From contig JAJJLU010003790.1 of assembly GCA_023807065.1 (NCBI GenBank), forward strand, positions 1 to 31,082: DNA of 31,082 nt, in the 5' to 3' direction. Numbering within the stretch: position 1 is the stretch's first letter; the number at the start of each line of letters is the position of its first letter. This document shows positions 9,580-19,261 of this stretch, one piece after another. The position numbers and the translations under genes are program-made. Below the pieces are notes generated by a model. That model did not search any database. It saw nothing but the letters and a program-made list of their open reading frames with translations, and was not told the origin of the DNA. Origin of the DNA: Isotricha intestinalis (taxonomy: Eukaryota > Ciliophora > Litostomatea > Vestibuliferida > Isotrichidae).

Positions 9580-10023
9580 TTGCTTTTTTATTTTTTTTTT
9601 TGTTTTTTTTTTTAAATTTTTTATATAATTATTAAACGATGAAAATAAAATTTTATCTTTAAATATTGTTTTTAATAAAATTTTATAAATAATATTTATA
9701 TTTTCTTCAAAAACTTTTTCATTAATTTATGTTTTTTATTATATTTCATGCTTTTAAATCTTTTTTATCAATATTTATAAATATAAAATGCATAAAATGT
9801 TTAAGTAATTACTTAGTTATTAAATGTTATATCTTATAAGAAATACAAATAAGAAATAAATAACTAAAAAAATTCTTTAAAAAATTATTATTTTTCATAA
9901 AAAACAAAACAAAAAATGTAAATTCTCACTTCAAAAAAAAATTAAAAGCCCTCCAAAAAAAATATATAAATACCTAAATTTACTGAAAAAAAACAAAAAA
10001 GCTCCTTTAGAAATTCAAAAAAA
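9580..10023. promoter_or_regulatory. Divergent upstream region between the UBC-PH gene and DMC1
   Basis: 444 bases with no ORF. The minus-gene side is T-rich and the DMC1 side is A-rich, with A-tracts running up to the start codon. A slightly GC-richer patch (AAGCCCTCC at about 9946) lies 70 bases before the DMC1 ATG. Promoters for both genes must lie here; no specific motif is claimed. Confidence 0.35.
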
Positions 10024-11034
10024 ATGGAAAAAGAAATTGACACAGAAATGGAAGATAACTCTCAAATGGACCTGTCCTCTACATCAATAGACCGTCTCCA
10101 AGAGCACAACATAAACATGGCAGACATAAACAAATTAAAAGCAGCAGGAATATGCACAGCTAAAGGTCTTCTGATGGTAACACGTAAGGAACTATTATCA
10201 ATAAAGGGAATTTCAGATCAGAAAATAGACAAAATGATAGAAGCAGCTCAGAAAATAGAATCCCTTGGTTTCTCTTCTGCCTCTTCCATTATGGAAAAGA
10301 GGAAACATATCCGTCGCATAACGACCGGATCACATAATCTAGACTCCCTCCTCCAAGGAGGGATAGAGTCAATGGCAATAACTGAAGCTTTCGGTGAGTT
10401 CCGTACTGGAAAGACTCAACTCTCGCATACCCTATGTGTCACTGCCCAGTTACCTAATTCACAAGGAGGTGGTTACGGGAAGGTGATCTATATTGATACA
10501 GAGAATACTTTCCGTCCTGAACGTATCCGTGAAATATCAAAGCGATTTGAATTAGATGAAAATCAGACATTGGATAACATCTTAGTGGCTCGAGCATATA
10601 CAGTCGACCATCTAAACCAACTACTCATGGCAGCGGCATCTAAAATGTATGAGGATAACTACTCTTTGATGATTGTGGATTCAATAATGGCACCATTTAG
10701 AGTAGATTACACAGGAAGAGGTGAGTTAAGTGAAAGACAACAGGTTCTTGGTAAGACGCTGTCTAGATTATTGAAAATTGCAGAACAGTTTAATGTGGCT
10801 GTCTTTATGACTAATCAAGTGATGAGTGATCCTGGAGGTAATACTGCATTCGCTTGTGATCCTAGGAAACCAGTTGGAGGTAATATTGTGGCTCATGCTA
10901 GTACTACCAGATTGTATTTTAGGAAAGGTAAAGGAGAACAGAGGGTTTGTAAAATTTATGATTCTCCATTGTTACCAGAAAGTGAATGTACTTTTTGTCT
11001 TGGAGATGGAGGAGTTTGTGATCCTAATGATTAA
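10024..11034 (+). CDS. DMC1: Meiotic recombinase DMC1
   Basis: 336 residues, the normal length for DMC1. The protein is a RecA/RAD51-family ATPase that forms filaments on single-stranded DNA and carries out strand exchange between homologues in meiosis. Residues about 28-75 form the helix-hairpin-helix N-terminal domain (NMADINKLKAAGICTAKGLL). The ATPase core has Walker A GEFRTGKT (124-131), the stretch GGIESMAITEAFGEFRTGKT that is near-invariant in the RAD51/DMC1 group, the YIDTENTFRPER segment, Walker B LMIVD (215-219), FRVDYTGRGELSERQQ and the GGNIVAHASTTR loop region. MTRKEL-type N-terminal features and MADIxKLKxAGI favour DMC1 over RAD51. The TAA stop falls exactly where the family ends (DGGVCDPND). 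No introns. Its GC content is about 35-48 percent in 60-base samples, against about 12-20 percent in neighbours, and codon choice differs accordingly. Translation is secure. Confidence 0.97.
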   Translation: MEKEIDTEMEDNSQMDLSSTSIDRLQEHNINMADINKLKAAGICTAKGLLMVTRKELLSIKGISDQKIDKMIEAAQKIESLGFSSASSIMEKRKHIRRITTGSHNLDSLLQGGIESMAITEAFGEFRTGKTQLSHTLCVTAQLPNSQGGGYGKVIYIDTENTFRPERIREISKRFELDENQTLDNILVARAYTVDHLNQLLMAAASKMYEDNYSLMIVDSIMAPFRVDYTGRGELSERQQVLGKTLSRLLKIAEQFNVAVFMTNQVMSDPGGNTAFACDPRKPVGGNIVAHASTTRLYFRKGKGEQRVCKIYDSPLLPESECTFCLGDGGVCDPND

Positions 11035-11529
11035 AATGGATTTTGTGATATATTTTTTATATATTTTTTTTTTTTTTCATTATATTTTACTTTTATTTTT
11101 CTTTTTAAAGGTTTTATTCGGAAGATTTTAGATTCACATATTATTTTATTGTATATATAATTTGTTTGTTTAAGGCTTTTGGATGTAATAATGAAAATAA
11201 AGATTTTTTTGAATAAGTTAAATCTAACTAAATATTTTATTATTTAATAATAAATTTAATTTATAAAAGTATTTTTCACTTGAAATTCAAGACATATTTC
11301 TAATCAATAAATATTTTAAAATTTATGTTTTTATCATAGAGGAAATATATTTTTATTTTACTCTTATTATTTTTATTTAGATTTATAGTTCTATTTTTTA
11401 TAATTTTATTCATTTTTTTTCTTTTTTTATTCATAATAATATTTATTGTTTCAAATTCACGAAATAAAAAATAAATAAAATTAATATGAATTAATAAATA
11501 AATATATATTGAATTAATTTATTTTTTTC
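11035..11529. other. Intergenic AT-rich region between DMC1 and the BRF1-like gene
   Basis: 495 bases. Just after the DMC1 stop comes a T-rich stretch with poly-T runs, a possible 3' untranslated region. The rest is featureless A/T DNA leading to the T-rich context immediately before the next ATG. No RNA gene or repeat is seen. Confidence 0.5.
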
Positions 11530-12939
11530 ATGCTTTGCCAAAATTGTGGAAGTAAGGAAATAATGTATCAGTCAGAAATTTCATGTTCTATTTGTTTAGA
11601 ATGTGGAAGAGTTTTAGAAAATATAGATGAAATAATAAATGAAAACCCATATTCAGAAAATTTAAAAATAGGAAATAATTATAATTTATTAATATCAAAT
11701 CATTTATTAAATTCAGATTTAAAAATAAAAAAAATATTTCAAAAATTAATATCTTCTTTAAATTTACCAGAATATTTTTTAGAAAATGCAATTAAATATT
11801 ATAAATGTGCTTCAAATAAAAATTTTGCAAAAGGAAGAAGTCAAATATTAATTTGTAGTATAATATTATATACTTTATGTAGAATAAATAAAACTCAACA
11901 TTTATTACTTGATTTTTCAAATGTTTCAAAAATAAATATTTACAAATTAGGAAATCATTATTTACAATTTATAAAATTATTTAATATAAACATTGATTTA
12001 ATAGATCCTTCATTATTTTTAAAAAGATTTATAAATAAGTTAAATTTAGATTTAAAAAGTCAAAAAAATGTGTATGACATTTCTTTAAAAATTATTCAAT
12101 GTATGAAAAAAGATTGGCTAATTGAAGGAAGAAATCCTTTAGGAATTTGTGGAGCTTCAATTTATTTAAGTTTATCTATTAATAATTTTAAATCTGACAT
12201 AAACTTTATTTCTAAAATTGTTAATATTAGAAAAGAAACTATTAAAAAGAGAATCAATGAATTTTTAAATAGTAGATTTTCTAAATTTCGAAAAGATGAA
12301 TTTTTAAATTTAAATTTGAATTTATTTAATGATGTTTATCCTCCTTCTTTTATTAAAAATAGATTTTTAGATGAAAAAAAAGAAAAAAATAATAAAGATA
12401 ATTTATTATTAGAAAAAAAAATAAATTCTGAAATTTCTTCTGATAATGATAATATTACTTTAACAAAAAGTGAAAGTTGTAAAAATTTGGTTAATAATGA
12501 TAATTTATTTTTAGATGCTAAATTATTTTTAGGAAAAAAACATAATGAAAATAATATTGAATTAAAAGATATTAATAATAATTGTAACGATTTAAATAAT
12601 GTAGAAAATTTATCAGAATTAAGTGAAAGTGAAGATTCTAAATTTATTATTAAAAATGATGAAGAATATAAAATTAAAAAAGCTATTTGGGAAGAAAAAA
12701 ATAAAGATTGGATTAATGAACAAAAAGAAAAAAAATTAATAATGAAAAAATTAGAAAAAATGAATAAAGATAAAATTAATAAAAATTTAAATATTAATTA
12801 TAAAAATCCTAAAGAAGCTATTTTACACAATGAAAAGTTATTAAAAATGAGAATTAAAAATAAAGTATCTTTCATGGAAGAAATTCTACATAATGATATT
12901 TTTTTAACAAATGAAAATAAAAAATTAGATAATAAATAA
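11530..12939 (+). CDS. BRF1: TFIIB-related factor of RNA polymerase III (BRF1-like)
   Basis: 469 residues. BRF1 is the TFIIB-like subunit of TFIIIB, which recruits RNA polymerase III to tRNA and 5S genes. An N-terminal zinc ribbon has CQNC at Cys3/Cys6 and CLEC at Cys22/Cys25. Two cyclin-type repeats follow at about 75-165 and 170-265 (FAKGRSQILICSIILYTLCR; WLIEGRNPLGICGASIYLSL, the latter the typical 'R-P-G-I-AAA-Y' helix of TFIIB/BRF). After an Asn/Asp-rich linker, residues about 355-405 match the BRF1 homology block that binds TBP (LSELSESED, then KKAIWEEKNKDWINEQKEKK). This block separates BRF1 from TFIIB itself. It lies downstream of DMC1 on the same strand without an obvious functional link. 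Stop is TAA, 87 bases before the next gene. Confidence 0.88.
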   Translation: MLCQNCGSKEIMYQSEISCSICLECGRVLENIDEIINENPYSENLKIGNNYNLLISNHLLNSDLKIKKIFQKLISSLNLPEYFLENAIKYYKCASNKNFAKGRSQILICSIILYTLCRINKTQHLLLDFSNVSKINIYKLGNHYLQFIKLFNINIDLIDPSLFLKRFINKLNLDLKSQKNVYDISLKIIQCMKKDWLIEGRNPLGICGASIYLSLSINNFKSDINFISKIVNIRKETIKKRINEFLNSRFSKFRKDEFLNLNLNLFNDVYPPSFIKNRFLDEKKEKNNKDNLLLEKKINSEISSDNDNITLTKSESCKNLVNNDNLFLDAKLFLGKKHNENNIELKDINNNCNDLNNVENLSELSESEDSKFIIKNDEEYKIKKAIWEEKNKDWINEQKEKKLIMKKLEKMNKDKINKNLNINYKNPKEAILHNEKLLKMRIKNKVSFMEEILHNDIFLTNENKKLDNK

Positions 12940-13026
12940 TGTATTTAACGTAAAAAAATAACAATATAATTATTACATAAAAACTGAAAAAAAATAAAAT
13001 CCTTTAAAAAATAATTCAATAAAAAA

Positions 13027-14721
13027 ATGTCAAATAACTTAAACAATATATTGAATAAAATAGAAAATAGATTTGAGAGATCAACTTTAGTAGAAAATAA
13101 TTGGAATTTATCATTAGAAAGAGAAAACAATAATTTTACAGAAGTAAATGAAAAATTTAGAAATGATTTTAGAATAAATACAGAAAATTTAAATAATATT
13201 CAACCTTTAACAAGAGCAAATTTTACTTATAATGGGAATCCAAATGATATAAATTCAAAAATGATTTTAACAAAATATGAAACAAAAAAAATTATTGAAA
13301 GTGAATTAAATCCTTATTTATATAAAGCTAAAAAAGAAATTGAAAAAGAAAAAAAACAATTGTGTGATCAAATAACTTTAAACAAAAATAACGAAATTAA
13401 AATTAATGATATTTATCTAAATTTATCTTTTTATAAAAATAGAATAGCTAAAATCGATAATCAAATTGAATTTATGAAAGAAAAGCTTAATAATACGAAA
13501 CTAAATTTAAAAAATGAAAGTGAAGATTTGAAAAAGGAAATTGAAAAAACAAATAATTATTTAAATAATTTAGAAAATAATTTTTTATATTTAGAAAATA
13601 AAATAAGAGAAATAGTTGATAATCAAAAAAAAATTAATGATTCTGTTAATGTAAGTAATAAAATGATTGCAGAAGAAATTATGAATAAATATCAAGATTT
13701 TCATATTTTAATAAATAATTCTATTGGAAATAATAATAATAATTTTTTAAAAAATATTCAGAATTTTAAAAATGAAAATGATAAAAAATTTCAAAGTTAC
13801 AAAGATGAATTTGAAAATTTAAAAAATCAAATTGAAACTTTTCAAAATCATTATTTAAATAAAGATAACGAAGTTAATCCTCAAGAATTAGAAGAAAAAT
13901 TTTCTGAAGATTTTAACAAAGTCAATTCAAAATTTGATGTTTTTGAAAAACAAAATAAATCTTTAATAAAAACAATAAATGAAATTAATGGAAAAATTGA
14001 TCTCAAAGAAGTTAATGATAATAACATAAATAACAAATTTAAACATTTTTCTTTTGATAATCTTGTTTCTCAAGTTAATCAAAATGAAGAATTATTAAAT
14101 GAATTAAATTCAAAAATATTAGAAATGGAAAATATACAAAACCCAAATTTAAATAATATAGATAATATAAATCCCAAAATTGAATCTATAAATAAGAAAA
14201 TAGAAGGCAATTCAAATTTATTGAATGAATTAAAAGAAAAATTTAATTCTATAAATATAAATCAATTAAAAAAAAATTATAGCAATAATAGTTATTCAAT
14301 AAATGAAGTAAAATTAAATGATACAATTAACTTAAAATCAGAAAATTATTATAAAATAATAAATAATGAATATATTAAAATAATGGAAAAACAAAATAAT
14401 ACCATTTTTCAGTTACTTGAAATTTTACATAAGAATATTGAAGAAATTAAAAAGCAAATTATTGATTTAAAAAAAAATGAAGAATATTATGAACAAAATT
14501 TTGAAGAAATTCAAAATGGTTTTGATAAAATTGAATACATTCATAATAAAGTTTCTGAACTTGAAGAATATATCTTGAATTATAAAAAATTAATAGAAGA
14601 TTTAAAAAAAATGAATAAATTAAATCATGAGGAGGAAATTCAGAATTATGGAGTAGATAAAGTTAAGGAAGATGAGAATAATAATTTAAATCATGATGAG
14701 GAAGTTGAGAATTATGAGTAG
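13027..14721 (+). CDS. Long coiled-coil protein, unrecognised
   Basis: 564 residues, dominated by Asn, Lys, Glu, Ile and Leu. The first 100 residues are polar and probably unstructured (FERSTLVENNWNLSLERENN; PLTRANFTYNGNPNDINSK). From about residue 100 to 530 the sequence shows heptad-like spacing of Leu/Ile/Phe (KNRIAKIDNQIEFMKEKLNN; NELEEYI-type segments), predicting a dimeric coiled coil with breaks. Such proteins are often structural or cytoskeletal, but no family is recognised. The C-terminus contains two imperfect copies of an 11-residue unit (LNHEEEIQNYG and LNHDEEVENYE). A one-base difference in the second DNA copy creates the TAG stop, the only TAG used by an intact gene here. It converges on the next gene. 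Confidence 0.8.
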   Translation: MSNNLNNILNKIENRFERSTLVENNWNLSLERENNNFTEVNEKFRNDFRINTENLNNIQPLTRANFTYNGNPNDINSKMILTKYETKKIIESELNPYLYKAKKEIEKEKKQLCDQITLNKNNEIKINDIYLNLSFYKNRIAKIDNQIEFMKEKLNNTKLNLKNESEDLKKEIEKTNNYLNNLENNFLYLENKIREIVDNQKKINDSVNVSNKMIAEEIMNKYQDFHILINNSIGNNNNNFLKNIQNFKNENDKKFQSYKDEFENLKNQIETFQNHYLNKDNEVNPQELEEKFSEDFNKVNSKFDVFEKQNKSLIKTINEINGKIDLKEVNDNNINNKFKHFSFDNLVSQVNQNEELLNELNSKILEMENIQNPNLNNIDNINPKIESINKKIEGNSNLLNELKEKFNSININQLKKNYSNNSYSINEVKLNDTINLKSENYYKIINNEYIKIMEKQNNTIFQLLEILHKNIEEIKKQIIDLKKNEEYYEQNFEEIQNGFDKIEYIHNKVSELEEYILNYKKLIEDLKKMNKLNHEEEIQNYGVDKVKEDENNNLNHDEEVENYE

Positions 14722-14725
14722 AAAA
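14620..14725 (+). repeat. Two imperfect ~36-bp direct repeats at the 3' end of the coiled-coil gene
   Basis: Copy 1 starts at 14620 and copy 2 at 14686, a 66-base (22-codon) offset. Both begin TTAAATCATGA and run through GAATTATG. Copy 1 then reads GGAGTAGATAAAG and copy 2 reads AGTAGAAAAAG, with one G missing. The missing base shifts the frame so that TAG is read in copy 2. Confidence 0.75.
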
Positions 14726-14965
14726 AGATAAATAAAATAATTATAATTTAATTAAAATTTTTTTATTAAATAAAACAAATATTATTTTATTTAAAGAAAA
14801 AAGATATTTTTCTATATTATCATAATAAAAAAATTAAAATTCCTTTAATAATATTATAATATGAATACATTAATAATTTATAGAATTCCCATTATAAAAA
14901 ATATTAACAAAATTTTACTTAAAATTAATAAATTATTTTTATTGTTTTTTTTTTTGTCCATTAAA

Positions 14966-16258
14966 TCATTTCCAATAGAATTTTTCATTTTCATTATTAT
15001 TAACATTAGCTTCAGTTAAATTATTATTTTTTTCTTCAAAAAAATTATTATTTATATATTCTCTTACATCATCAGCACTTTGATTTATTTTTTCTTCTTT
15101 TTTATAATAATTTTTTTTTTTACATTTTTTAATATTTGATTCATCAACATTCCCTATTAAAGAAATATCAGTATTAATATAATTTTCAGAAAAATTTGGT
15201 TTTGTATTTCTATGAGAAAAACTTTGATAAATTGCATTTTTTGCTTTCATTTCAAAAATTGATTTATATAAAACCATATTTTCATTATTTTCTTTTATTA
15301 ATTTTTCTTTCATTTCATTACATTCTTTTTTTAATTTATTAATTATTTCTTTTATTTGAACAATATATTTATTTATAATAACTAAAAATTTTAATCCATT
15401 TTTACTTTGACAAATATTTTCTAATTCGTTATTATCTATATTAGGAATATTAATAATTTCACTTAAATCACTTAAAGATATTTTATCATCTAAATTTGAA
15501 TTAAAATTAATAATATTTTTATGATTTTCATGATTTTCATTAACACTAGAATTTTGATATTTATATAATTCAGATTTTAATGTATTAATTTTAACTTCAT
15601 ATTTATCAATAATTAAAGTAGTTTCTCTTATTTTATTTAAAGCATTTTCATAAGCTTTTTTATATAACATTAAATCATCTTGTATTAAATTTACACTTGT
15701 TGAAGGATCAATAATATATATTTCATTAGGAATTATATTATTTCTTATATTATTATTTTCTGAATCTTCTTCATTTTCTTCATTATTATAATCTTCTTCA
15801 TTTTCAATTACATTTATTTCTTTTTCTTTCATTTTCGATATTTGTTTATTTAAAGAATTTATTATATTTTCTTTTTTTTGATTTTCATTTTCTAAAATAA
15901 ATATTTTATCATTTAAATCATTTGTACTTTCTCTATAATCATCAATGTCTGAATTTATAATTTTTTCATAATTTGAAACTTTTGAACGTAAATTTGAATT
16001 TTCTTTATTTAATTGAGTTATTCTATTATTTAATATATTTATTTCATTTTTTAAACTTAAAATTAATTCTTTTGATTTTTCATCAGGAGTTAAATTAGAA
16101 TTAAATAATTTATCTATTATTTCTTTATTTACTATTATATTTGCCCTTAAATCATCTACTTCTAATTGAAGACTTTTTTTTTCTTCTTCTACTCTATTAC
16201 ATTCATCTGCATATTTATTTATTAATTTTAAAGCAACTTTACGATCATACCTTTTCAT
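14966..16258 (-). CDS. Coiled-coil protein, unrecognised
   Basis: 430 residues. The N-terminus MKRYDRKVALKLINKYADEC leads into long coiled-coil segments at about residues 20-150 (VEEEKKSLQLEVDDLRANI; NNRITQLNKENSNLRSKV), then an acidic Asn/Glu-rich linker (EENEEDSENNN). A second helical part at about 190-340 (MLYKKAYENALNKIRETTL; IVQIKEIINKLKKECNEMK) is followed by a polar tail ending in FYWK. Stop is TGA. The architecture is that of a cytoskeletal or centrosome-associated coiled-coil protein, but no family is recognised. It is convergent with the previous coiled-coil gene, 244 bases between stops. Its start faces the decayed ORF at 16315. Confidence 0.8.
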   Translation of the reverse strand: MKRYDRKVALKLINKYADECNRVEEEKKSLQLEVDDLRANIIVNKEIIDKLFNSNLTPDEKSKELILSLKNEINILNNRITQLNKENSNLRSKVSNYEKIINSDIDDYRESTNDLNDKIFILENENQKKENIINSLNKQISKMKEKEINVIENEEDYNNEENEEDSENNNIRNNIIPNEIYIIDPSTSVNLIQDDLMLYKKAYENALNKIRETTLIIDKYEVKINTLKSELYKYQNSSVNENHENHKNIINFNSNLDDKISLSDLSEIINIPNIDNNELENICQSKNGLKFLVIINKYIVQIKEIINKLKKECNEMKEKLIKENNENMVLYKSIFEMKAKNAIYQSFSHRNTKPNFSENYINTDISLIGNVDESNIKKCKKKNYYKKEEKINQSADDVREYINNNFFEEKNNNLTEANVNNNENEKFYWK

Positions 16259-16314
16259 TAATTAAAATTATTTTTTTTTTGAAATAAAAAATTCATTTAA
16301 TGTTATATTTAAAA

Positions 16315-16990
16315 ATGGATAATAACAATTCTGAGAAAGAAAAAGATAATATTTCATAAAATAAAGACAATAAATCTAAATTTCAGATTTAAATACAAAA
16401 AATCTAAAAAATTTATTATATAATCATAATATCAAAAATAAAAATAAGAAAATTCAATAAAATAAATCGGAGAAAATATTTAAAAAACATTTAAAAAAAA
16501 AAATTAAATAAAAAAAATAAATTATGAGTAATTATTTCTAATTTGGTAAAATAGAAGAATATTTTAGGAAATATACCTCTAATTATTTTTGATGATAATG
16601 AAATATTATAGTTAGAAATAGAAAAGTTTATGTCATAAATATTGAGATTAAATTAAAATTATTGGGAAATACCATTAAGTAATGGGAATCCAAGAATAAT
16701 AATAATTTAATTCTTATTTATTTAACTTTATATTTCTGAAAAAGATATTTATTTTTAGTGATAAAATATATAATATTATTTTGATGGATGAAGCTTATTT
16801 TTTTAAATATAGAATTTATTTTTATGAAATTATATATTTGAAAGATATTTAATATTGAATTTAAATGATTATTGATGTAAAAAAATATAAATATTAATCA
16901 TTTTTTATAAATATTTTCATATAAATGGCTTAATTGAAGTATTTATAAAAGCATAGAAGTATTCATTTATTACTTTTTTTATCCTTTTTT
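16315..16990 (+). pseudogene. Decayed plus-strand ORF, not recognised
   Basis: The tract begins with an ATG in typical A-rich context (residues MDNNNSEKEKDNIS), then meets TAA at codon 15. Reading on, recognisably protein-like pieces recur: GNIPLIIFDDNEIL, LEIEKFMS and NYWEIPLSNGNPRI before 16700, and a 39-codon piece at 16733-16849 with FSDKIYNIILMDEAYFFKYR. They are broken by TAA, TAG and TGA and by frame changes. The start lies 56 bases from the divergent start of the coiled-coil gene. No family is recognised. From 16990 to 17304 there is only A/T-rich DNA, the upstream region of the next gene. Confidence 0.4.
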
Positions 16991-17304
16991 ATTTTATCAA
17001 TAATAAAATAAAAACCCAATTGAAAAATATTTATCATTTTCATTTATTTTGTTTTATTTTAATTAAGATTAAATAATCTTCATATATATATTATAAGAAT
17101 TTTTTGTTTATAATTTTTTCAAAACATAAAAATTTCATAGTTTATAATGAATAATATTATCTAATTATTATCAAATATTTCACTAATTAAAAATTATAAA
17201 TCTAAATTGAAAAAAAAAATTAAACTTCTTTAAAATTTAATAAAATATATGAAATAATATTTTCATAAAAAAATTTATAAAAAACAAACATAAAAAGAAA
17301 AAAA

Positions 17305-18666
17305 ATGAAAAAAATAGAATCTAAAGAAAATTTAGAAGATTCATTCCAAAGATTAATATTAGGAATGGCAACAAAAACATGGAATAAAGAAGTTAATGAT
17401 TTATTTAATTACGAATCTCATAGTTGTCAAAAAGCAAAATTATTTTTTGATGAAAATAGTAAAGTTATAAGAACAAAAGGGAAAATTTCCAAATGTGAAA
17501 ATTTCAAAGAGGAAGAAAACAATAATAATAATGATTTAAAAAGAAATATTAATTTAAGCGAATTATTATTTTCTGTAATTAAAGATAATAATGATTTTTT
17601 TATTTCAAAACAATTTAATTTTAATCAAAATTTTTCTTTAAATAATAATAATTTATGGTATGTTTTAAATTCTGATCCAAATAAAAAATTTTATAAAAGT
17701 GGTTCTAAATATAATGAAGATTATTTTTTGAATAAAAATGATATAATTAAAATAGGAAGAATTAAATTATCTTTTAGTGAATTTAATATTGATGGATATG
17801 AAAAAGTTAAATATGAAAATAAAGAAAATTCATATAATTTATCTTTTGAAAATAGTAAAACGGAACCTTTATTTAATATGATTTATGAAGCAGAGAGAGC
17901 AGAATCAACAAAAGTAAATAATAACGAAGAAGAAATAAATGTTAACAACAGTATTGAAAATAATAATAATAATAAAATAAATAATAAAGAAAATAATAAT
18001 CAGAATTTAGATAATAAAATAATTTGTAAAATTTGTTATAGTGAAGAAAACACAGATGAAAACCCTTTAATCAATTTATGTCATTGTAATGGATACATGA
18101 AATATTCTCATTTTAATTGTTTAAAATTATGGATCAAAACAAAATTAACTATAAAAGAAAATTCGAAAAAAAATGTTAAAAGTTATCTTTTTTCTTCATT
18201 TAATTGTAAAATATGTAAAACACCTTATCCATATAAATTCAAAATAAAAAATAATAAAATAAATAAAATATATAATTTAATAGACATTGATAAACCAGAA
18301 AATGAAAATTATTTAGTTTTAGAATCTTTAGATCAAATAAAAGAAAATAATAATATTAAATTAATAAACGTAATAACTTTAAATGAAGAAAATTATATTA
18401 TTGGAAGAGGAAAAGAATGTGATATTAAAATAAATGATATTTCTGTTTCAAGAGTTCATGCAATTCTTCATTTTAATATGATTAGAAAATTACTTTTATT
18501 AAGAGATTTAAAAAGTAAATTTGGTACTTTAGTTCTTATTAAAAAACCTATTAAAATTTTAAAAAAATATATTAGGTTACAAATTGGAAGAACTTTTATT
18601 GAAACTAAATTAGTTGATGAAGAAGATGTAAAAGATAAAATAGAAGAAGAAAAAAATGAATCATAA
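17305..18666 (+). CDS. RING-CH (RINGv) plus FHA domain protein, probable E3 ubiquitin ligase
   Basis: 453 residues. An N-terminal region (about 80-165) has strand-like segments ending in NDIIKIGRIKLSFSEF. An Asn-rich linker follows. Residues about 242-305 form a C4HC3 RING-CH finger: CKIC, then CHC, HFNC and CKIC, with a Lys-rich insert before the last pair. RING-CH fingers bind E2 enzymes and act as ubiquitin ligases. Residues about 350-435 are an FHA domain, which recognises phosphothreonine peptides: YIIGRGKECDIKINDISVSR, VHA, then KSKFGTLV, including the Gly-Arg, Ser-Arg-His-type and Lys-Phe-Gly-Thr positions. The pairing suggests phospho-dependent substrate selection, which is inference. 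There are no membrane spans, unlike MARCH-type RING-CH ligases. Stop is TAA. Confidence 0.88.
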   Translation: MKKIESKENLEDSFQRLILGMATKTWNKEVNDLFNYESHSCQKAKLFFDENSKVIRTKGKISKCENFKEEENNNNNDLKRNINLSELLFSVIKDNNDFFISKQFNFNQNFSLNNNNLWYVLNSDPNKKFYKSGSKYNEDYFLNKNDIIKIGRIKLSFSEFNIDGYEKVKYENKENSYNLSFENSKTEPLFNMIYEAERAESTKVNNNEEEINVNNSIENNNNNKINNKENNNQNLDNKIICKICYSEENTDENPLINLCHCNGYMKYSHFNCLKLWIKTKLTIKENSKKNVKSYLFSSFNCKICKTPYPYKFKIKNNKINKIYNLIDIDKPENENYLVLESLDQIKENNNIKLINVITLNEENYIIGRGKECDIKINDISVSRVHAILHFNMIRKLLLLRDLKSKFGTLVLIKKPIKILKKYIRLQIGRTFIETKLVDEEDVKDKIEEEKNES

Positions 18667-19261
18667 AAAAAATTTTTTTTTTTGATTTATTATAGATTTT
18701 TTTTTAGGTCTTTTTGTATATAAATTTAGTTTTAGAAATTAATCAAAAGAAAAAATTTTTTGTAGAGAATTTAAATTTAAATATGAATTAATTTATTTAT
18801 AGATATATGTTTTAGTAATAATGATTTATTATTCTTAAGAAATATTATAGATTTATTTATTCTAAATATTTTATATTAAAAATAATAAAATTTTAACTTA
18901 TAAAATAAAATAAATAATTTAATCTATATTTATATATTTATGTATTTTTCTCTGTGTGTGTCTCTCTTTCCATATGGAGTTTATTTCAAAAAGATTTTTT
19001 TCTTTTTATCAAAAATATTAACTTTATAAAAATCTATGAAAATTGTAGAATATTATTTTCGCTATAATTCTTAAATTCTTTTAATTGTTTAATTTTATTA
19101 TCATTTAAATTTTTTTGTAAATATAATTAAAATTAAAAGAGTTTTTTATATTTTTATTTTTTTTCTTGAGAATAATACACATATTCTTTATTAAGATTTA
19201 TTTTTTATAGTCAAATTAAATTAATAATAAAAATAAATAAAATAAAATGAATTTACATTAA
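18667..19261. other. AT-rich intergenic DNA with a short TG/TC microsatellite-like run
   Basis: No gene is supported here. A poly-T stretch follows the stop of the RING-CH/FHA gene. At about 18950-18970 there is a short TCTGTGTGTG/TCTCTCT run, conspicuous only because the rest is A/T. No RNA gene is seen. Confidence 0.45.

Noticed and set aside
10826..11131. A 101-codon plus-strand ORF overlapping the end of DMC1 in another frame
   Set aside because: Hydrophobic shadow of DMC1 continuing into T-rich untranslated DNA; no protein-like pattern.
18949..18972. TG/TC microsatellite as a mobile-element trace
   Set aside because: Only a few repeat units, with no terminal repeats or target duplication nearby.
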